Source: Anseranas semipalmata (lineage: Eukaryota > Chordata > Aves > Anseriformes > Anseranatidae). Taken from it: a stretch of 64,000 nt of DNA. The stretch covers positions 1,001,334 through 1,065,333 of the forward strand of contig VXAA01000923.1 in assembly GCA_013399115.1 (NCBI GenBank). The letters run 5' to 3'. Each line of letters begins with the position of its first letter. Position 1 is the stretch's first letter. The position numbers and the translations under genes were made by a program. This document shows, one piece after another, positions 40,301-51,778 of this stretch. Below the pieces are notes generated by a model. That model made no database searches and was not told the DNA's origin. It saw only the letters and a list, made by a program, of their open reading frames with translations.

Positions 40301-41753
40301 TTAAATGAGTTGTGATACATTAAACTTGTCAGAAAAGAGAAGCAAAATACTTGGATAGTCGGTGTCAACTGGGAGTGTGAGGTCTTCTGAGGACTGAATC
40401 CTGAAATGCTAGAAAATAACCACAGATGGACTAGAGTCTGACCTTAGCTATTTTGTTGGCAATTGACCTTTGCATCTGGTCAACCCCGCCACCTGGAAAA
40501 TCCTCTAAGATGCTGTATCTGTTCTATGATGGCTGTTGGTTTCTTCGGTTTCTTTCACCCCTTTGTCAGCTTTTGTCTGTTTGCATGTTAAAATGAATTG
40601 CTCTTGCTGAAGAAATGGCTTGAGCCTCAGTAAAGGAGGCAGCTAGGAATCAGTTAGGGGTACCAAGAAGCAGGAATAAGGCTGTAGGAAACTGGATAAG
40701 GAAGTATTAATTGGGCTGTGTAGGGAACAATTTGCTGTGCTAGTTGGTGTGTTCTCTCATAAGGGCTGTGTTTTATTCTGATCTTATATTTGACTCATTT
40801 TTGGACCAAGCCTTGGCTGCAGAATGAATCAGAAGGAAGAAGTGCCTTGCACAGACTTTGGCGCCACTTTAAATTTTGGGGAAAAGTCCAAACATGAGGA
40901 AAAACAGTCTGTTCTTTTTCAAGTTAGTTCAGTTATTCGTTACCTCCTATTAGATTGTGTGTATGTAGTTACACAATGGAGTGTTTAACATGTTTTTGAA
41001 TCGACTCATTGATTCTAGGCATAGTCTTGGCTGCTTAGTCTCAAGAACTTAACGGAGGATGGGAAAGCAAATGGCCTTGAGATTTCCCTGGTTCCTGCCA
41101 GTGTAGAACTGCTCAGCCAGGAGGAGGAGTGTCTGTAGGGGAGATGCTGTCCATGGCCAGCTCTGGAAATCTGCAGTTCCAGAGCACTGTAGAAGCATGA
41201 GTAATAGGTACAAGAGGAAATACGTGCTGCTTTAACAGCTGAGATACATGTTTTAAAGCCAATGCGGTGTCTTTTTTTCCCTCCAATAATTAAGACTCTG
41301 CTTTAGGGAAGCTTTTTTTTTTCTTCATTAACCTAATGTGGTTTATTCTATGTTGAATGCAGCTGAGCTGAAGCTAGTATGAAGAATCAGATCGTGTAGG
41401 TACTTCAACAAAGGTTATCAATTTTATATATTGGCCACAATATTTAATGAATGGAGGTAGAGGCCTATTTTAAGGACACTAACCTGTCAGTTTTTTCATG
41501 GCTTACTGATTGACTAGGACAGAGAAAAAATATGCTTTGGATCCAGGAGAGAGGGAAGAACAGGAGGGCAAACACTAATTTCATATAAAATGATGAAAAG
41601 GAAATGAAAGCTATGCTTTCTTGCAACTTCATTGTGACCATCTGGGCTGTGTTTAAAGAAACAATTTTGGAGAAAAAAAAAATCTCACAACTGCTTTTTA
41701 ATTGCCTATGTTTTGAATTCAGTTTAACTCTTCTCTCTTTCTCCTTTCGTCAG
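37251..41753 (+). other. ZCRB1 5' region and first intron
   Basis: From the gap to the first coding exon. The first 200 bases remain GC-rich and may include part of non-coding exon 1. The rest is intron-like. Two 136-codon open frames (38017-38427 plus, 39279-39689 minus) resemble nothing I know and are within chance for this base composition. There is a TA/TG repeat at 38752-38776. Confidence 0.6.
39028..39136. repeat. CAAAA/TTTTG repeats forming a potential foldback
   Basis: An AACAAAACAAAACAAAAAC block at about 39030 is followed 40 bases later by TTTTTTGTTTTTGTTTTTTT, which runs directly into AAAAACAAAACAAAACAA. The T/G arm and the A/C arm are near-complementary, so the RNA or single strand could fold into a long A-U hairpin. 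Confidence 0.6.
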
Positions 41754-41841
41754 AAAAATGAGCGGTGGGTTGGCACCAAGCAAAAGCACAGTGTATGTGT
41801 CCAATTTACCCTTTGCTTTGACAAACAACGATCTATATAGG
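41754..41841 (+). CDS. ZCRB1: ZCRB1 first coding exon (residues 1-28)
   Basis: A pyrimidine tract ending CCTTTCGTCAG precedes AAAAATGAGCGG. Coding runs 41758-41841 and encodes [20 protein letters not shown] then LTNNDLYR, with RNP2 of the RRM inside. The donor is TATAGG before GTAAGT. The four bases before the ATG are 5' untranslated, so an upstream non-coding exon must exist, probably in or by the gap. Confidence 0.95.
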
Positions 41842-44800
41842 GTAAGTTTTTAAGAGCCATATTGTTCAAACTAAACTTATTGATGACAATTTTGAGTGTA
41901 AATACAATATTGATATACATCTCTTAGAAAAGTTTGTCTTGATATATTTGTTACTAAGGAAATGGAATTATCTATGGTTAAATCTTTTTATTTTGTTCTG
42001 TATTTCAGATTTTTTCAAAGTATGGGAAAGTTGTCAAGTAAGTGATCTGATGGCCTGCTATTTTTGTGGCTTTCATTTTAAATATTTAATGTCTTTGATT
42101 CACTGGAATGTCTTGTGCTCTTTATAATTTAAGTATTAAATGTGTAACTATTAAAGGCCTGTTCATTTTTCATAAAGTATAAATTTAATTTAACAACTGG
42201 GAGTTCTTGCAGTTGCACACATGCTCTAAGAATATCTGTCTTGGAGACAAGTACTGTTTTGTTAACCACTTCTCAAGAGCAAGTAGAATGCTGTTATATA
42301 CCAGAGATCTTTTCTCTGAAGCAGCTGAAACAATATTCTTGTAGTAAGTGTTGTTCCCCCCTCACCTCAGCCACAGGTGGGTAACTGGAAGGGGGGAGCT
42401 TCTACATACGTGAACGAGACGTCACAGTTCTCACAACTGCAATGTACAGTTCCTCTACGTGTGGTTCCAGGGGGATTTGTTATTCTGACTGTTTAGCACT
42501 ACGTTTAAGATTAGACGTAAAGCTGGATAACACAGCTCTTAATATGTGGGATATTTGTGAATAATACTTGTGAATACCTGTCTTTGTGTTGAAATGATAG
42601 AAATAAATGTCATGGTAAGGAACTTGCTGGTTTTTTTTTTTCAACTGGTCAGAATAACAAAACTCTAGACTTCAGTTTTTAACCAGCAAATATCTGCTAT
42701 CTTTTAGTGGCTGCTGTAATAACGTCTGATATATAGAGCTAAATTCAAAGTTTTTGAAGACTCAGCAGTGTGTTTCAGGTGACAAAATAGCAGGAAACAC
42801 CAACCAGACTACAACTTCAGAAAGACATATGTGAGAGGAAAACCCTTATATAGGGCTCTGACAGACGCACAGTGACGAGTAAAACTGGGCAGCTGCAGTC
42901 TTTGTTTTCAGGTTAGGGGTATGTGACCTGTTTTAGTTCATTGCTGAACTACTGATTTAGAAAAGTCCTGAGCCAAAGGTTGTAGTAACATTGGTGTTTA
43001 ATAACTACTGACGGACCTGTTCTCCATAAATTTGTCACTTTTGACTTCCCTGCTATCCTTTGGTAAGGAGTTCCACAATCTAAGTGTGCCTAAGCTGTGT
43101 GTGTTTGGACAGGAAGGTGAGAATTGCATGAAGTATTGACTGTATGATACATTGCTTATTTGGAAGGTGTTCTAGCAGCGTGCTTTCTCTTTTTCATTAT
43201 TATTAGTTTCTAGTGCTTCATTTGCTTGTTTTGGCTACCATACACAACAGAAATGGTGTTTTCAGGTGCCTATGCGAAAGAAATCCTGTGCTGCATCCTT
43301 TATGAAAGTAAATAATTTAGAACTTTCTACTCTGTCTGCAGAGTTGCTGTTTTCCTCACCTGTACCTTATTTCACGAAAATCTCACTGATACCTAATTTT
43401 TCCTGATATTTTGTCTAGTTACTGCCAGAAATTAAACCAAGTGCAGACTTGCGGAATACCATGTGTAGAATACTACCATGAATAATTTTATATTTAGCAA
43501 AATTTGTTACATAACTCTTTGCAAGCTAACCTGACTCTAAACAGTGCAGATACTGTGGGATTCGACTGGTGTTTCCACTTCAGTGTAAAAACTGATCCTT
43601 GTTAGCCTCAGTTTCCTATTTGCAACTAGTTATTAATTCCTAAGAAAAAATCTTTTCAAATATTAGCTTGATTTCTGGAGAGTCTTTGTTCAGGGACTTT
43701 AAAACACTTAATTTCACAGAAAGTTTTACAATGTCCTCTAAGTCAGTTTTAACTTAATTAAATAAGCTTTAATGGATTTTTCTTGAGGTGTGACTTGACT
43801 CAGCAAAATCATGCTGACTTTTCTTCTTCCTCACCCCAATATATCCTGACTCTTAGGACTTCAGCTCATTTTTTTTTCAGTGAGAAATCAGTCTCTCTAG
43901 GGCTCCAAGAAGTTGCTGATTTTACATATTTGTCACATTGTCTGTTTCTATTCTTGTGTTATTACATGGTACATAAAACATTCCAGTTATGTCTGATAGT
44001 CATGTTAGGGTTCCATTGGGAGAATAACTGGCAAAAGAACTAATAGAACTGTTCTAAAGTCAGTTTTATTGAAACTTCAATTCAACACATTGTTGGATGC
44101 ATCCTTGTCAAAGAGGCTTGATATAAAAACTGTTCTATGCTCTGTCTCTGCATGAATTTTGGGGGAAAATTAAGCTTTTTTACTGAGCTTTTATTTTCTG
44201 CACTCTTTATATGTAGATCATGTGTTACTTATGCACATTTTCTGGTAGGTAGGCCTTCTACTGTTGAAGTTTTGGGGGTGTTTTTTTGTTTGGTTTGGTT
44301 TTGTTGAGTTTGGAATTTATTTTTATTTTTTTTAAAAAAGGTCTTATAACTTCTTATAATTTTGTATTGCCTTATGACTGAACACTTTTATGGTTGAACC
44401 TTGTTCTACTTGTAGCAGCAGACATGGGGAGGAGTTTATTCTTTTACTTTTTAATGTGTACTTGTATGTTTACGTACATGCAGACTGCCATCCTGTTTTT
44501 TACTGATGTTTTCTAGGACTAAATGCAATTGACGTAAGATTGAAAGAATTGAGGTTGGGTGGGTTCTTTACTACTTGTCATCCTTTGTCTGTGGATTTTA
44601 CTGGGTAAACATTGTTCCTAAATTTCTAGATGTACTACTACAGCTGTTGTTTCTAATGTTAGACCGAAGATTTAACTTCATGTCATGTAAAATAACACAT
44701 GCATCCATAACCTGCTCAGACTCCAGTTGGAGACACTTGTAGAACAATACTGCGAAATACCTTAGCTGGTTAGTCCTACAGAAAACTAGAACTCTGGATG

Positions 44801-47800
44801 CAGTTCAATACACTGCTTTTTCAGCAATTACAGCAATGGTCAAGATTGCTTCCGAATTTTAGTTTCACCTCCAGTATGTATAGTTCCCTCCAGTTACATT
44901 GTCTGCAAATCTAAAGAGTATGTTCTCCATTCTTCAAGTCATTCAAGTGAATAAGCATGATACTGGACTGGAAAGATGTGGAAAGGCTCCACATACTTTT
45001 TTTATAAATCATCTCCACTGTACCTGCAAGCACGTGGCCTGGTTAGCTGTTCCTTTGAATTTCTTTTTACTGAACCTTTTTATTGTTAATTATACTTTAT
45101 TTCCTTTTTGCTATATAGCAAAACTAAGATCCCACTGAGATCTTTCTGGAAAAAATGTCCCTAAAACAATTTTAGCATATCAATAATGTGGTTATATGTT
45201 TTCAGAGTTACTATTATGAAAGACAAAGACACCAGGAAGAGCAAAGGAGTTGCCTTTATTTTGTTTTTGGATAAAGAATCTGCACAAAACTGTTCTCGGG
45301 CACTTAATAACAAACAGGTATGTTATAGAAAGTTGTTATGGCAGGAAGGTTGGGTTTACAGTTCCCAAGTGTTCACCTTTTTTCTCTATTTGCTGTAGCT
45401 GTTTGGAAGAGTAATAAAAGCAAGTATTGCCATCGATAATGGAAGAGCAGCAGAATTCATTCGCAGGCGCAACTACTTTGATAAGTCTAAGTGCTATGAA
45501 TGTGGGGTGAGTAAAACCAAAAATAAAGCAACATGTTCCATCTTTTGACTTTCAGCTTATTTCTTCAGTTTTGCCATTGCTAATCCTGCCCATGGTGTTA
45601 AAATACTTTTTGCTGTTGATATCATCAACTTGCATAGCAGTTGTACCATTTTCAAGAATTATGGTACTCCTTTTGTCTTTTATTTGGGATTTTTTGGGTG
45701 GAGGAAAATGTGCTTGTAATACCTCCTTAACGGGCTGATGAGCAGACAGAGCTGAGTAGTAGTATAATGCTGTATGAGAAGGAAAACCTCCTAATCTTTG
45801 CTTCAAAATACCTGCTTTTGCTATATCTTTGGAAGTTCGTGATGTAGTTGGTGGTGGTAAAATAAATGTTGGAAAAAACTCCTTTTACACAGAAGAAGTG
45901 TTCTTTGATAATAACATAGGGGTTAGAGATTTGGGTTTTATTTAACATCAAATGCAAGCTTGATTTATATTCATAACATTTTTGAGAGCAAAAATGTTGA
46001 CTCAGTCATATTTCTTAAACCGTTAATGCTGAGGTTTATATCTCGTCTCTGTAGTGTATTCTGATGTTGCAGCAGCCAAAGAAAATCTGCCTTGCTCATA
46101 GCTTGTTCTGGATTTGCAGTTAAATATGCATATCACCACCAATCTCTTTGTTTCCATGGCAAGCTTATAAAGAAGAGTTTGTCTTCTGTGTGCTTATTCA
46201 GCATTCCATTTATCTTGTTAATTGTTTCCATTTTTTTTTCCCCATGAGCTGTCTTCCATTAACTTCCCTCATGATATGTTTCAACATGTAGTGGTTGGTA
46301 ATGATTTTTGTTAACTAATATTTCTTCTTCTACAAGGAAGCAGGACACTTAAGTTATGCTTGTCCTAAAAATATGCTGGGAGAGCGGGAGCCACCGAAAA
46401 AAAAAGAAAAGAAGAAGAGAAAGAAAATAGTTGAACCAGAAGAAATGTATGTAGATTTATTTACATATTACTACTTCATTTAAGCAGCTTTTTCATACCA
46501 ACCGCTTAAAATAAAGATGTATACATTTTTGTCTCTCTGCACAATGAAGCGAGGAGGAAGAAGAAAGTGAAGAGGAAGGAGAAGATCCTGCTTTAGACAG
46601 CCTAAGCCAGGCCATAGCTTTTCAGGTACAAAATTGAAGTATTGCCTATTTATTTCTGAATGAACCTCTACTTCCTTTTTTAGCTTCTTCTCAAAAGCAA
46701 TCTTGTAGGCTCTAAGAAGCACCTGTAGATCTGTCTGTTCTGTAGCACTTAGGGTACTCTTGCCTGATGGTAGGTGGTGACTATAGTTGGTTTCTTCATA
46801 TTGCATATTCATATTTTTAATGTTTCACTATTGCTGTGTTATTGAATTGCGCTTCTTTCTGTCTTTCAAGCTTCTTTGCTGCTTAGTTCCCTGTCATCTT
46901 TGCTGTGATGTTCTGTTAGGTTTTTGATCCACAAATCCCTCTATATTGTGATAACTGAGCATCCAGAAAGACAGTAGTATATAAATGAACAGGTATATCT
47001 TCTGCCCTCACTCACTAGCATATCCTTGAACAACACTTATTTCTGGAGCACTTCCTTTGCCTATAGTGTATTGCTGTCTCTAATAGAACTTTCAGACCAT
47101 ATTTGTTGCAGTTTTTGTTATGTAGATAGGTAGTCTGACAGCTATACTAGTCTTCTTCAGTACTTCTTTACAGGCTTTGGCTTCACTACACAGAGCAAGC
47201 CTGAACCGATGTTCAAATTTCATGGCTCCCCAGTCCCTGGCTGTTCCCCGTATACCCGCACTGCCCAAAAAATGCTCAAAGTTTTTTTAAGAGAACTTTG
47301 TCCTGAATATGACTTTAATGAAGTGCAACAGACTTACATGACATAGTCTGAAAAAAAAAATGATGTAAATATGCACAATTATCCCCCCACTCACATCCCA
47401 AAAAAACTCCACAATTAAAAATAAAACCTGTAAGTGTAAAGAAAGCAGGAAATATTCCAATTTCTCTCACAATCTAAAGATTTTAAGTGGGATAGCATGT
47501 TTCCTAGTAAAAATAGAAGCATATGCTTTAACCTTTAGTTGAATAACCTTCACATCCCTGAACACATTCATTCTCTGAATGAATGACTGCACAAGGCAAC
47601 AGATGGAAGACTTCTTAGTGGAACAAAGCTGACTCAAAAATGTCAACTTCAAATGCAATGCATCCTCAAATCTCAACTGCTCTGTAGTTCTGTAAGTTTA
47701 CCGTGTGCATACAGTTCATCTCTTTGCAAACAGAGGGTGCTCCATGTGGTCTGCATTGGTGCAGAAGACTTATACTGTCTGCATGTGAGAGCTGCTTTCA

Positions 47801-48097
47801 GAAATGTTTTCTAGTGCATTCATCACACAGTTTATCTGGAAATCTAGTTAAACCCTCTGAATTCTTTAAGTCATGAAATAATTCAATGCCTGTTAATAAT
47901 TAAGATGCAATACAAATAATAATGCTAATTTTTCTTAATACTAACTAATACTTCTTCTATTGTAGCAAGCCAAAATCGAGGAAGAGCAACAAAGATGGAC
48001 ACAGACTGCAGGGGAATCTTCAATTTCAGATGACTCAAAACGTCCACGGATTAAGAAAAGTGCTTATTTCAGTGATGAGGAAGAACTTAGTGATTGA
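41758..48097 (+). CDS. ZCRB1: ZCRB1 (zinc finger CCHC-type and RNA-binding motif protein 1; U11/U12 snRNP 31K), complete coding region
   Basis: Joining 41758-41841, 42009-42037, 45206-45317, 45399-45506, 46337-46446, 46550-46625 and 47966-48097 gives 651 nt and 216 residues, against about 217 in human. The order is: RNA recognition motif, residues about 10-88, with RNP2 VYVSNL (12-17) and RNP1 KGVAFILF (51-58); a CCHC knuckle C107-x2-C110-x4-H115-x4-C120; a lysine-rich block (131-141); an acidic stretch (144-160) with [20 protein letters not shown] after it; and the C-terminus [10 protein letters not shown]. The protein is known as a component of the U11/U12 di-snRNP, which recognises U12-type introns in the nucleus. 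All residues needed for RNA and zinc binding are present, and there is no frameshift. The start is the ATG four bases into its exon (AAAAATGAG). The gene is divergent from PPHLN1. Confidence 0.96.
42009..42037 (+). CDS. ZCRB1: ZCRB1 29-nt exon (residues 29-37 and part of 38)
   Basis: TATTTCAG precedes ATTTTTTCAAAG, and the exon ends GTTGTCAA before GTAAGTG. It encodes IFSKYGKVV plus two bases of K38, the first helix and turn of the RRM. The frame requires it, and skipping would shift the frame and destroy the protein. Confidence 0.93.
42038..45205 (+). other. ZCRB1 intron (3.2 kb)
   Basis: This lies between the 29-nt exon and the RNP1 exon. It is T-rich with runs near 42632 and 44281-44340. 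No coding exon or recognisable repeat was found. Confidence 0.7.
45206..45317 (+). CDS. ZCRB1: ZCRB1 exon with RNP1 (residues 38-75)
   Basis: GTTTTCAG precedes AGTTACTATTATG, and the exon ends AACAAACAG before GTATGT. It encodes [20 protein letters not shown] then [20 protein letters not shown]1 (KGVAFILF) carries the aromatic position F55 used for RNA stacking. The preceding 3.2 kb intron is featureless. Confidence 0.95.
45399..45506 (+). CDS. ZCRB1: ZCRB1 exon ending inside the zinc knuckle (residues 76-111)
   Basis: TTTGCTGTAG precedes CTGTTTGGAAGAG, and TGTGGG precedes GTGAGT. The exon finishes the RRM ([20 protein letters not shown]) and supplies the first two cysteines of the CCHC knuckle (KCYECG). 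The intron before it is only 81 bases. Confidence 0.95.
46337..46446 (+). CDS. ZCRB1: ZCRB1 exon with the second half of the knuckle and a basic block (residues 112-148)
   Basis: TCTACAAG precedes GAAGCAGGACAC, and GAAGAAAT precedes GTATGT. It encodes [20 protein letters not shown] then a lysine-rich block and IVEPEE. His115 and Cys120 complete the zinc site. The basic block is a probable nuclear localisation signal. Confidence 0.94.
46550..46625 (+). CDS. ZCRB1: ZCRB1 acidic exon (residues 148-173)
   Basis: The acceptor ACAATGAAG precedes CGAGGAGGAAG, and CTTTTCAG precedes GTACAA. It encodes [20 protein letters not shown] then AIAFQ. Several AG dinucleotides follow the chosen acceptor, but only this one keeps the frame with I148. 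Confidence 0.92.
46626..47965 (+). other. ZCRB1 last intron (1.3 kb)
   Basis: GTACAA to TTGTAG. I see no gene or named repeat in it; it is AT-rich with short open frames only. Confidence 0.7.
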
Positions 48098-48630
48098 AAT
48101 AATACTGTTTTATATACATATATATAATATATACAGTGTACATTTTGTAAAGTGCTACAAATTTATCTGTAATACAGGTTTTTCTTGGTGTTGACACTGA
48201 AAATCATGTTGCAGTTCTATCCTCCCCACTGAACCTCTCATTTTTTGATCTCTCTCTCTTTCTCTCCCTTCCTCCAGCCCCCTTTCTGCCTTCAAGGCAG
48301 TTTTTTACAAAAGTGGTGTGTTTCTGTGCTTAAATCCAGAAAAATATCGGGGAGAATGCTTCTTGCAAGTAGTATGTAGACCTGAACCCTCGGAGTACAG
48401 TCTTTCATTGGAGGAGTTCCTAAGAGTTTTCCGAAGAGGACGTCCTCTTAGATCACTGTTAGCACCTCTGATGCTTTATTAGTCTGTTTATTGCCTGTTT
48501 GGAAGCAGTGCTTTAGTAGTATATGAATCTTGCACTAGCTCCTCTGCATAGGGTTGAATTTCAGCCTTAACCATTGTACTAGTCTTTTAATTCTTCATGC
48601 AGTAATATAATAAATTACTGTTACATAAGT
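47966..48630 (+). CDS. ZCRB1: ZCRB1 last exon: C-terminal coding (to 48097) and 3' untranslated region
   Basis: CTATTGTAG precedes CAAGCCAAAATCG. Coding gives [20 protein letters not shown] and ends [12 protein letters not shown], with TGA at 48095-48097. The 3' untranslated region of about 530 bases starts with an ATATAT-rich stretch and contains a pyrimidine-rich run near 48250-48285. The exon end is placed about 16 bases after the AATAAA at 48609 and is approximate. Confidence 0.9.
48609..48614 (+). terminator. ZCRB1: ZCRB1 poly(A) signal AATAAA
   Basis: A canonical AATAAA 511 bases after the stop codon, followed within 20-35 bases by a G/T-rich stretch (AAGTTTGGTCTCTG) typical of cleavage signals. 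A weaker ATTAAA lies at 48877-48882 and could give a longer tail. Confidence 0.75.
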
Positions 48631-49739
48631 TTGGTCTCTGAAATCATTTTACAGTAAACAATACCTCTGTCCGTTTTCCAAAACGATATTAAGATGATGT
48701 TCTTCTGTTTTATGTACAGTTTTAGTAATTTGCTGTATGTTTTTTTAGTATTACGTAGCCTGTATGCAATATAGACTTTGTAGGAGATGCAAGTTAAAAG
48801 TGATATGGTGATTAGGTCACTCTTAAAATCTTCATAGTTGTTATTTTTTTAAGAATGATAGTTCTGTTGCTTTTGAATTAAAAATGAGAATGGCCATATG
48901 TTTTAAAAATGGGTGTGTCCATATGTTTTAATATGCTCTAATCTGATATTTAGTCTACCACAGTGATAAGGGCTTACACTGAGCTGTTTCTCCTGACTGC
49001 AGTTTGGGTGCCTAACATGGTAGTTATGGTTATGCACTGATTTTTACATATACTTGTATTTAGCGTGGATTTCAGTCCTATTTGATATTCTTAGGCATCT
49101 GAATCTGCTGAAAAACCTAAAGGGCACAAAGTTCCCTCTGTGCCTGAAAAGCAGCTTTAATGTATACTTGGAACTGTCACGGTCTCTAAGCAAACTGTGT
49201 TGGCACCTATTTTGCACCTAAAGGTGTTCAAATCTTTCAAATTGGGTGTCCATGCTTAAACCTATGTAGGGTTCTAGTCATCTTCTCATGACTAGGGCTA
49301 AAAAGCCTCACAGATGCATCAGAATCAGTACAAAGCCCTGCACCAGTGCTCACAGTCCCAAAACCACACACACGTGGTGATTGTAATAACCTTTTTATAT
49401 TGGCCACTTTGTGGAGTCAAACTTTTCATTTAGGAGGCACAATATAAAACACATTCACACTTGGAAGAAGAGACCATCTGGCCTCTGTTTCTATTTTCAG
49501 CTCTTCTTGTTGCTCATCAGGACTTGGTTTTCTTCCAAATATAGAAAATGTAAATCCAAATATACCATTACATATTTTTGGTTAATGCCAATTTACATTC
49601 AAATATGTAACTGACTATTTTAGCATGTGCAAACAAACAAACCACACACCCATACCTCCTTTAAGCAAATATAAAGTAGCAACATTCAGAAGGTCATTCT
49701 AGGGTCTTCTGCTAGTACTTTCAGAGAAGTTCAGAAATG

Positions 49740-50330
49740 AGAATAAGGTAACCAAGTGAAAGATTTTTGTGCAAAATCCACAGAGGTGGGAGAAATACTG
49801 GGCTTTATACATAGGAAGGTCTTAGACTCGGCAGTCCTGAGAATGTTTTTCAGACTTTGTGACTTTCTGCTGAAAGCACAATATATTCAGGGATGGTTAA
49901 ATCTGAAGCTTCTTTTACAGAACTTCAGAAAGATCTCTTGATGCTAAGTACTGAAGTGCTGAAGTGCCAGGTGCAACTTAGTGTTAACAAATGCAAATAG
50001 CTGCACATTGTGTCTAATAATGAAAATTCTAATAGTTAAGATTGTGGAGTTCTAAATTCCGCTAAGCAAAAAATCTTGCTGCCAGGATGCCTCTTTCTAA
50101 ATTGTAGGCTACGGCCAAATTATAGACAAAAAAGCAGATGAAATCTTAATTTGGGGGAAAAAAAAAAAAAAGAGTGGGAAAGAAATGGAGAGCAAAACAA
50201 GCCAAAAAACCATGTTATGCCACTACTAAAAATCAGGGTCTGTCTGCTTGTCCAAGACTATGTTCAATACTGTTTTTCAGAAAATATAGAAAACCAAAAC
50301 ATGGCAGAGGACCAGGCTGACATTCTCCAT
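49740..50330 (+). mobile_element. Probable decayed CR1/L3-like LINE fragment
   Basis: Conceptual translation near 49983 reads VNKCK, a stop, then LHIVSNNE. This resembles the N-K-x-K-C-x-x-LH-x-G-x-N-N segment near the end of CR1/L3 reverse transcriptases. Further on, near 50219-50280, MPLLKIRVCLLVQDYVQYC resembles the segment around HLEYCVQFW. Several stops and an A-run at 50160 show it is inactive. Confidence 0.4.
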
Positions 50331-51722
50331 AACTTTGATTTGGGAATGTTTGATGACTTTTAAGAATTACGCATTCAATGAAGTGATTGGGCAGCAAGTT
50401 CCAACAAACTTATTTCATTACACTGTGCAATCTAGTAATGGTTCTCATTGCTAGGGGACTTTTTTCAGGGTCATAGGGTTAAAAGGATTAGACTTGTATG
50501 TAGAAGGTGATAGTTAATCAAAAATGTTAGCTCGAATGTAGTCTCCACTCAGAAATATCCTAAATTACTGACTTACCTGTAGCTGTAAAATATATAGATT
50601 AAGAGCCTAGGAGTGCTTTATTCTTACACACTATCCTGTTGTCTCCTATTTGCTACTGGTGTCTTGTCAGAAAGAATAAAACAAAACTGACCTCTGTTCT
50701 GACCTAATACGGTACTTTTTGAGGAGTTCCAGTAGGTGAAGCACATTGATTATATCTTTATACTCTGCTGCTTCTGCCTCACTGCTTTCCCCATAGGATT
50801 TGCTTTTGTCAGCATGAAGCAGTAGCTCAGTTCAGGCTATTATAACTGACCTGGTGTCATTCTTCTGTGCTCTTTTGTTCCAAGCATGAAGTCACTTGAA
50901 GAGGCAGGTGACATTGGAAAAGAAACAGATAAAAATGAGCCTGCTTCTGTGCAGAATTGGCATCTAGAACTCCTTACCTTAAATCATCTTTCTTAAACAG
51001 TTTTCTTAAATCCGTTTGAACCTTTATTGATTAGCAGTACTTACAGTTTGGGGCTTGGAGTTGGAGTAAAGAAGAAAGCATCTAGTGCCTTAAACAGGGC
51101 ATAGAGGGACTTTGGAGGAGTGAGATTTTTTCACTTTGGTGTCCCAAATTATTTTAAGTTTCTATTCTTTTTTTTTTTTGGCAGGATGATGAAGCATCTC
51201 TAGGTGAGAAATTCAGAATGCTAACATTCGATAACTATTAAGTTAGATAGCATGAGTACCTGTTCTGCTTGCTTAAGTCCTAAGTTGTTTTCTGCAGCAA
51301 CACCTGATGCAGCTGCCTCATTCTGGAAAAAAAAAAGCCAACACTTGTCAGCTAAGTCCCTTTTTGATCTTTGAACACCAAGGGATTTGCTCCTGTCATG
51401 CGGAAGCTCACCTACTCCAAGCAGCATGGCTTCAGGTTTCCATCTGAGTCTGATCGGTGTTGAGAAGCTGGAGTGTTAACTAAGCTCCTAACTTAGGTCA
51501 GGCCAATAGGATACAATTATTTTTCAAAACATGAGCAATAGAGTGGTTCTTTTGGCATAGTTTGGTATCTTAAGGTAGCAGCTCATGAGGCAGAAAACAG
51601 TTGCATGGCTCTGGGCCAGATGGATGAGGCTATGTAGGCATATTACGAAAAGACAGAATAAAAACTGCCTCGTAGAACACCTTCCTGTTACTGTTAGAAA
51701 AACACAGGGTTTTGTGGGTGGG

Positions 51723-51778
51723 CTTCCCTTCCCTTCCCTTCCCTTCCCTTCCCTTGCCTTTCCTTTCCTTTCCTTTTT
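51723..51778 (+). repeat. CCTTC pentanucleotide microsatellite
   Basis: Tandem CTTCC units passing into CTTTC units, nearly all pyrimidine for about 55 bases. The chance open frames over it are artefacts. Confidence 0.9.

Noticed and set aside
41939..42127. 62-codon open frame over the 29-nt ZCRB1 exon
   Set aside because: It is in another frame and includes intron. The true reading is fixed by the RRM sequence and splice phases.
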